A DNA stretch of 37,791 nt, from positions 1 through 37,791 of the forward strand of contig JAQBNK010000104.1 of the NCBI GenBank assembly GCA_028288595.1, read 5' to 3'. The notes beneath the pieces were generated by a model that was not told the origin of the DNA, ran no database searches, and was given only the letters and a program-made list of their open reading frames with translations. Positions 33,519 through 37,791 of this stretch are shown here, one piece after another. Source of the DNA: Chitinophagaceae bacterium (GTDB taxonomy: Bacteria; Bacteroidota; Bacteroidia; Chitinophagales; Chitinophagaceae). Position 1 is the first letter of the stretch; every line of letters begins with the position of its first letter. Position numbers and translations under genes: made by a program.

Positions 33519-34909
33519 AACCTTCTTACATCTGTTACACGCCCTGTTATTGCTGCGGCTGCGGCAGTTAACGGACTAACTAAAAAAGTTCTTGCATTCG
33601 GCCCTTGTCTTCCTTCAAAATTCCTGTTGCTTGTTGAGATACAATATTTACCTGCCGGAATTTTATCTTCATTCATCGCAAGACAAGCACTGCAACCAGG
33701 TTGTCTCAACTCAAAACCCGCAGCTTCGAATATTTTATCAATGCCTTCTTCGATGGCTTGTTTTTCAACTTGCTTACTACCCGGAACAACCCATACGTGA
33801 ACATCATCGGCCTTCTTTTTTCCTTTCACTACAGATGCAACCAAACGAAGATCTTCAATGCGGGAGTTGGTACAGCTTCCTATAAATACATAATCAATTT
33901 TTTTACCGGTAATCGCAGCACCGGGTTCAAGTCCCATATACTCCAATGCTTTCAGGTAAGATGCCCTGTCTTTTTCTTCCAGGGTTGAACTTAATGGAAC
34001 TGTTCCATTCACACTTATACCCATTCCCGGGTTGGTTCCGTATGTGATCATCGGTTCTATATCAGCAGCCTCAATAAATATTTCTTTATCAAAAACAGCA
34101 TCTTCATCACTAAATAAAGTTTTCCATTGGGCAACTGCATCATTCCATGCTTGGCCTTTTGGTGCAAACTCACGACCTTTTAAATATTCGAATGTTGTTT
34201 CATCAGGAGCAATCATGCCTCCTCTTGCACCCATTTCAATACTCATGTTGCAAATGGTCATTCTTGCTTCCATGCTTAAATTGCGAATGGCGCTTCCCGC
34301 AAACTCAACAAAATATCCTGTAGCACCGCTGGAAGAAATGGTTGAGATAATAAATAAAATGATGTCTTTACTCACAACACCTCTTTTCAATTCGCCTTCC
34401 ACATTTATCCGCATCAATTTCGGCTTGCTTTGTAAAACACATTGAGTTGCCAGCACCATTTCAACTTCACTGGTACCGATCCCGAAAGCAATGGCTCCAA
34501 ATGCACCATGCGTGGATGTGTGGCTGTCCCCGCATACGATCGTCATACCCGGCTGTGTAATACCTAACTCTGGTCCGATCACATGCACAATACCCTGGTA
34601 GGGATGACCCAATCCATATAATTCAATATCATTTTCAGCGCAGTTTTCATGCAGTTGCTCTACTTGCTGACGCGATAATATTTCTTTAATTGGCAGATGC
34701 TGATTCAACGTAGGCACATTATGATCTGCAGTTGCAACCACTTGTTTCGGACGAAAAACTTTCAGCCCTCTTTTCTTCAGTCCGCCAAAAGCCTGGGGGC
34801 TGGTTACTTCGTGAATAAAATGTTTATCAATATATAATGCAGAGGGCCCGGCTTGCACTTCTTCCACAACATGTTTATACCAGATCTTATCGAATAATGT
34901 TTTTCCCAT
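33479..34909 (-). CDS. leuC: 3-isopropylmalate dehydratase large subunit
   Basis: 476 residues. An aconitase-family 4Fe-4S enzyme working with LeuD. Cluster ligands lie in [14 protein letters not shown] and [14 protein letters not shown]. Other family segments are [20 protein letters not shown] and [19 protein letters not shown]. Family members usually end near the [10 protein letters not shown] segment. Here 10 or so more residues ([10 protein letters not shown]) follow, encoded within a palindromic repeat. The AT-rich A-tract just before the ATG replaces a Shine-Dalgarno sequence. Confidence 0.97.
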   Translation of the reverse strand: MGKTLFDKIWYKHVVEEVQAGPSALYIDKHFIHEVTSPQAFGGLKKRGLKVFRPKQVVATADHNVPTLNQHLPIKEILSRQQVEQLHENCAENDIELYGLGHPYQGIVHVIGPELGITQPGMTIVCGDSHTSTHGAFGAIAFGIGTSEVEMVLATQCVLQSKPKLMRINVEGELKRGVVSKDIILFIISTISSSGATGYFVEFAGSAIRNLSMEARMTICNMSIEMGARGGMIAPDETTFEYLKGREFAPKGQAWNDAVAQWKTLFSDEDAVFDKEIFIEAADIEPMITYGTNPGMGISVNGTVPLSSTLEEKDRASYLKALEYMGLEPGAAITGKKIDYVFIGSCTNSRIEDLRLVASVVKGKKKADDVHVWVVPGSKQVEKQAIEEGIDKIFEAAGFELRQPGCSACLAMNEDKIPAGKYCISTSNRNFEGRQGPNARTFLVSPLTAAAAAITGRVTDVRRFLAESTESAENLM

Positions 34910-35104
34910 TTTTTTTCTTTTTCATTTCTCTCCGGCGACACCAGCAGCAACTTCATCTGCAATTTTTCTAAGTAATCATGAAACACCCTGAAATTTCATG
35001 TTACCAGCTAGTTCGTTCTCATGTGCTTTCTCATGCAGTGAAGCGCCACCAGTACCGGATTTTTAATGGCAGGCAATTATGTGTAATCCATAGGTGATAA
35101 AAAA
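34910..35104. other. 195-base spacer between leuA and leuC
   Basis: It contains a 7-bp inverted repeat CATGAAA / TTTCATG (34978-35001), but no recognisable member of the repeat families found elsewhere in this block and no T-run terminator. Nothing resembling the missing C-terminal domain of LeuA is encoded here in any frame. Confidence 0.4.
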
Positions 35105-36262
35105 TTAACTCACGGTCTCCGCTGAATAAGCATTAGCTAACTCACGCAAGTCAGCATCATTCACTTCTTTTTTCTTATCGGCCATTTCTAAAAATTCTTT
35201 GTATACCGTGTCTATGTCGTTCCTGTTATACTGGTATCCGAGTTTTAATAACCGGTGGGCCAATGCACTTCTTCCACTGCGTGCCGTTAAAACGATCTTC
35301 GAAGTATCGGCGCCTACTTCATCAGGATTAATGATCTCGTAAGTTTCAGCACATTTTAAAAACCCGTCCTGGTGAATTCCTGATGAATGAGAAAATGCAT
35401 TCGATCCAACGATCGCTTTATTTGGCTGAACATCCATGCGCATAGTATCGGATACCAAACGGCTCACAGGATTCAACTGCTGTGCTTTAATATTAGTACT
35501 AAGATTTAATGAACTGTGCTGCTGAATGATCATCACCACTTCTTCCAGCGCCGTATTACCAGCTCTTTCTCCCAATCCATTAATGGTACACTCGATTTGC
35601 CTTGCACCATTAATAACACCGGCAATAGAATTTGCTGTAGCTAAACCAAGATCATTGTGGCAATGGCAAGATAAAATAGCTCTGTCAATATTAGAAACGT
35701 GGTTAATTAAATAAGCCATCTTCTCACCATATTGATGAGGCAGGCAATAACCCGTTGTATCGGGTATGTTAACAACCGTTGCACCTGCTTTAATAACAGC
35801 TTCCACTACCCGGGCTAAATATTCATTATCGGTACGGCCCGCATCTTCCGCATAAAATTCAACGTCGTCCGTAAAATTCCTTGCCCATTTTACACACTGA
35901 ACGGCTCTTTTCAAAATCTCTTCGCGGGTGGATTTAAATTTATTTTTTATGTGCGAATCAGAGGTTCCGATACCAGTATGAATACGGGGACGTTTTGCAT
36001 ATTTAAGTGCAAGTGCAGCAATTCGAATATCTTCTTCAACTGCACGGCTCAATGCACAAACGGACGCATTTTTTATAGTACGGGCAATTTCCTGGACGGA
36101 GTTAAAATCGCCGGGGCTGGAGACTGGAAACCCCGCTTCAATAATATCCACCCCCAATTCTTCCAATGCACGGGCAATTTCAATTTTTTCACCGGTGTTC
36201 AACTTACACCCCGGTACCTGTTCCCCATCACGCAGCGTTGTATCAAAAATTTGTATTTGCAT
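35105..36262 (-). CDS. leuA: 2-isopropylmalate synthase, short form without regulatory domain
   Basis: 385 residues. It condenses acetyl-CoA with 2-oxoisovalerate, the first step of leucine synthesis. The catalytic TIM barrel is complete: [20 protein letters not shown], metal ligands in [34 protein letters not shown] and [13 protein letters not shown]. Canonical LeuA is about 500-520 residues long with a C-terminal leucine-binding domain. That domain is absent here, and the frame ends [16 protein letters not shown]. Homocitrate and citramalate synthases share the fold, but the leuCDB genes behind it favour LeuA. It is the first gene of the reverse-strand block. Confidence 0.93.
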   Translation of the reverse strand: MQIQIFDTTLRDGEQVPGCKLNTGEKIEIARALEELGVDIIEAGFPVSSPGDFNSVQEIARTIKNASVCALSRAVEEDIRIAALALKYAKRPRIHTGIGTSDSHIKNKFKSTREEILKRAVQCVKWARNFTDDVEFYAEDAGRTDNEYLARVVEAVIKAGATVVNIPDTTGYCLPHQYGEKMAYLINHVSNIDRAILSCHCHNDLGLATANSIAGVINGARQIECTINGLGERAGNTALEEVVMIIQQHSSLNLSTNIKAQQLNPVSRLVSDTMRMDVQPNKAIVGSNAFSHSSGIHQDGFLKCAETYEIINPDEVGADTSKIVLTARSGRSALAHRLLKLGYQYNRNDIDTVYKEFLEMADKKKEVNDADLRELANAYSAETVS

Positions 36263-36290
36263 TTAAGCATGTTTAAATAAGAAGCCAGCC

Positions 36291-36298
36291 TATCTTTG
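36291..36298 (+). promoter_or_regulatory. -7 box, forward strand, upstream of the right-edge gene
   Basis: TATCTTTG fits TAnnTTTG exactly on the forward strand in the divergent leuA/right-edge gap. It would give a leader of roughly 150 bases. A reverse-strand promoter for leuA was not identified with confidence. Confidence 0.4.
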
Positions 36299-36454
36299 TT
36301 TGTGCTAAAGACTAATAGTTCCGGCACAGTTTTCTAAATTAGATACGAACGAAGGGACTGTCAAATCATAATTAGCGTTAGTATACCGCTTTCAAAGGGA
36401 GGGAATTGACCCGAAAGCCTTGATATCATTGCGTTTGACTACAATAACTTTACT

Positions 36455-37791
36455 ATGCCTAACCGCACCACTGATTCACTATATACCCTTGTTAAATCTT
36501 TAACCAAAGCTGAAAAGAGGAATTTCAAGCTTTTTGCGCAAAGAAATACGGCGAAAGAGGATTTAAAAACTGTTGAGCTTTTTGATGCTTTGGATAGGAT
36601 GGACTCTTATGATGAGGATGTGTTGGAAGAAAAATTAAAAACTATCGTTCGTAAGCAACTTCCGAATATCAAGTCACAATTATATACCCAGGTATTATCC
36701 AGCCTTCGGTTAATCAGGAACGAAGAGAATGTTGATATTCTTCTTCACGAGCAAATGGATTATGCCCGCATTTTATACAACAAGGGTCTTTATCACCAGA
36801 GCTTAAAAATGCTGGAAAAAATTAAAGAAACCGCGAAACAAACGGGTCAGATCAGTTACCAGATACAGGGATTGTTTCTAGAGAAAAAAATTGAATCCGT
36901 TTATATCACACGAAGCATGAGAAATAAGGCCGCGGTGATGGCGAGTGAATCAAACGAATTATCAGAAGCATTTTACCGAATAAACCTGTTATCTAATTTA
37001 TCACTCAATTTATACAGCTGGTATATTGAACACGGCCATGCACGAAATGAAGAAGAAGAAATTGAACTGACAAGATATTTTCATGAAGAAAAAAAAGATA
37101 TTGAGGCCGACGATCTGAATAACTTTTATGAAAAGCAATATTTCTTTCAAAGTTATTGCTGGTATCATTTTATCATGCAGGATTTTAGCCAGTACTATCG
37201 CTACTCGCATAAGTGGGCCGAATTATTTGAACAGCAGCCTGAAATGAAACCGGTTGAAACGGCTTATTATATTAAAGCCCTGCACAATTTAATGAGCTCG
37301 TATTTTGACCTTGGCAAAACCAAAGAACTTAAATACAATATTGAAAGACTGGAAAGCGACGAGTTTATCCAACTGGTATCAGTAAATCAGAATGAAAAGA
37401 TCCTCCACTTTATTTATCTCTATGTGGCCAAGATAAATCTTGCTTTGATGACCGGCGATTTTAAAAACGGGATCAAACTTGTGCCATTCATTCTTGAAAA
37501 ACTGGATGAATATTCTTTATACATTGATACGCACCGCATACTTATTTTTTACTATAAAATTGCCTGCCTCTATTTTGGCGACGGAGATTATAGCAATGCA
37601 ATTAATTACCTGATGAAGATCATCAACTGGAAAATGGATCTTCGGTCAGACCTGCAATGTTATGCCCGGCTGCTTTTGGTGATCTGTCATTATGAACTAA
37701 AAAATTATGACCTGCTCGAATACCTGGTAAAATCTGTTTACCGTTTTATGAGCAAGATGGAAAACCTGGGAATGGTAGAAAATGAAATTTT
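36455..37791 (+). CDS. Helical-repeat (TPR-like) protein, runs off the window edge
   Basis: The frame starts at the ATG at 36455 (MPNRTTDSLYTLVKSLTKAE) and is open to the last base: 445 complete codons with no stop. The predicted protein is soluble and almost all helical, with paired-helix segments resembling tetratricopeptide repeats, such as MDYARILYNKGLYHQSLKML, YYIKALHNLMSSYFDLGKTK, FYYKIACLYFGDGDYSNAIN and LLLVICHYELKNYDLLEYLV. Such proteins usually bind partners. No enzymatic motif or signal peptide is seen. I think it is an uncharacterised family of Bacteroidota but cannot name it. It is divergent from leuA, and nothing in context tells its role. Confidence 0.85.
   Translation, partial: MPNRTTDSLYTLVKSLTKAEKRNFKLFAQRNTAKEDLKTVELFDALDRMDSYDEDVLEEKLKTIVRKQLPNIKSQLYTQVLSSLRLIRNEENVDILLHEQMDYARILYNKGLYHQSLKMLEKIKETAKQTGQISYQIQGLFLEKKIESVYITRSMRNKAAVMASESNELSEAFYRINLLSNLSLNLYSWYIEHGHARNEEEEIELTRYFHEEKKDIEADDLNNFYEKQYFFQSYCWYHFIMQDFSQYYRYSHKWAELFEQQPEMKPVETAYYIKALHNLMSSYFDLGKTKELKYNIERLESDEFIQLVSVNQNEKILHFIYLYVAKINLALMTGDFKNGIKLVPFILEKLDEYSLYIDTHRILIFYYKIACLYFGDGDYSNAINYLMKIINWKMDLRSDLQCYARLLLVICHYELKNYDLLEYLVKSVYRFMSKMENLGMVENEI

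Noticed and set aside
34804-34986. 60-codon reverse-strand frame between leuA and leuC containing MKLLLV, considered as a leader or as a LeuA remnant.
   Set aside because: Most of it overlaps leuC in another frame, and it has no resemblance to the LeuA regulatory domain and no terminator.
35105-36262. leuA as a frameshifted, truncated gene.
   Set aside because: The bases after the stop encode no part of the C-terminal domain in any frame, so the short form appears natural.
36361-36429. 22-codon reverse-strand frame upstream of leuA ending GILTLIMI, a possible Ile/Leu leader peptide.
   Set aside because: No terminator hairpin with a T-run and no competing stems lie between it and leuA, and the branched-chain codons touch the stop, so the geometry for attenuation is missing.
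1-37791. CRISPR arrays, tRNA or rRNA genes, insertion sequences and prophage genes.
   Set aside because: No regularly spaced repeats with unique spacers, tRNA-like cloverleaf with a GGTTCGA arm, transposase or integrase motif was seen on either strand by reading.

Overview
The window looks like chromosomal DNA of a member of the Bacteroidota, most likely of the Chitinophagaceae or a close relative. The signs are AT-rich sequence, starts without clear Shine-Dalgarno sequences, several TAnnTTTG-type -7 promoter boxes, a secreted subtilisin with a type IX secretion (T9SS) sorting domain, a PD40 beta-propeller protein of the kind common in this phylum, and a Bacteroidota-type IlvC and PheA. This placement is inference from gene content. 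No tRNA, rRNA, CRISPR array, transposase or phage gene was seen.

Left part (1-16 kb): the end of an unidentified protein overlaps a membrane-anchored periplasmic protein. A TldD/PmbA protease pair ending at a terminator and a GNAT acetyltransferase follow. Next come a reverse-strand secreted PD40 protein, a small hypothetical gene, an orphan sensor histidine kinase, an MpaB-like (DUF2236) protein and, convergent to it across a shared terminator, ssb. After these lie mnmA, a lipoprotein gene broken by two compensating frameshifts, the T9SS subtilisin, and rsmB on the other strand.

Right part (16-36.3 kb): an almost unbroken reverse-strand amino-acid block, read leuA-leuC-leuD-leuB-ilvD-ilvB-ilvN-ilvC-ilvA-gltB-gltD-pheA-aminotransferase-rsmB. 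It holds the leucine branch, the common Ile/Val pathway, threonine deaminase, glutamate synthase (which makes the amino donor for the transaminases) and prephenate dehydratase with an aminotransferase. A forward-strand helical-repeat gene starts at 36455 and runs off the right edge.

The most interesting signal lies between gltD and pheA. A 22-codon reading frame (18374 to 18306, reverse strand) has 5 Phe and 3 Tyr codons. A 10-bp antiterminator pairing and a GC-rich terminator hairpin with a T-run follow it, and the T-run ends 4 bases before the pheA start codon. The geometry is that of ribosome-mediated attenuation, here in a lineage where I do not know of a described pheA leader.

The second signal is how the spacers of the amino-acid block are built. 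They are mosaics of short repeats that abut, or even supply, the stop codons and directly precede the start codons. The gltB-gltD and ilvN-ilvC spacers carry the same modules in the same order. The C-termini of GltB and LeuC are encoded inside repeats.
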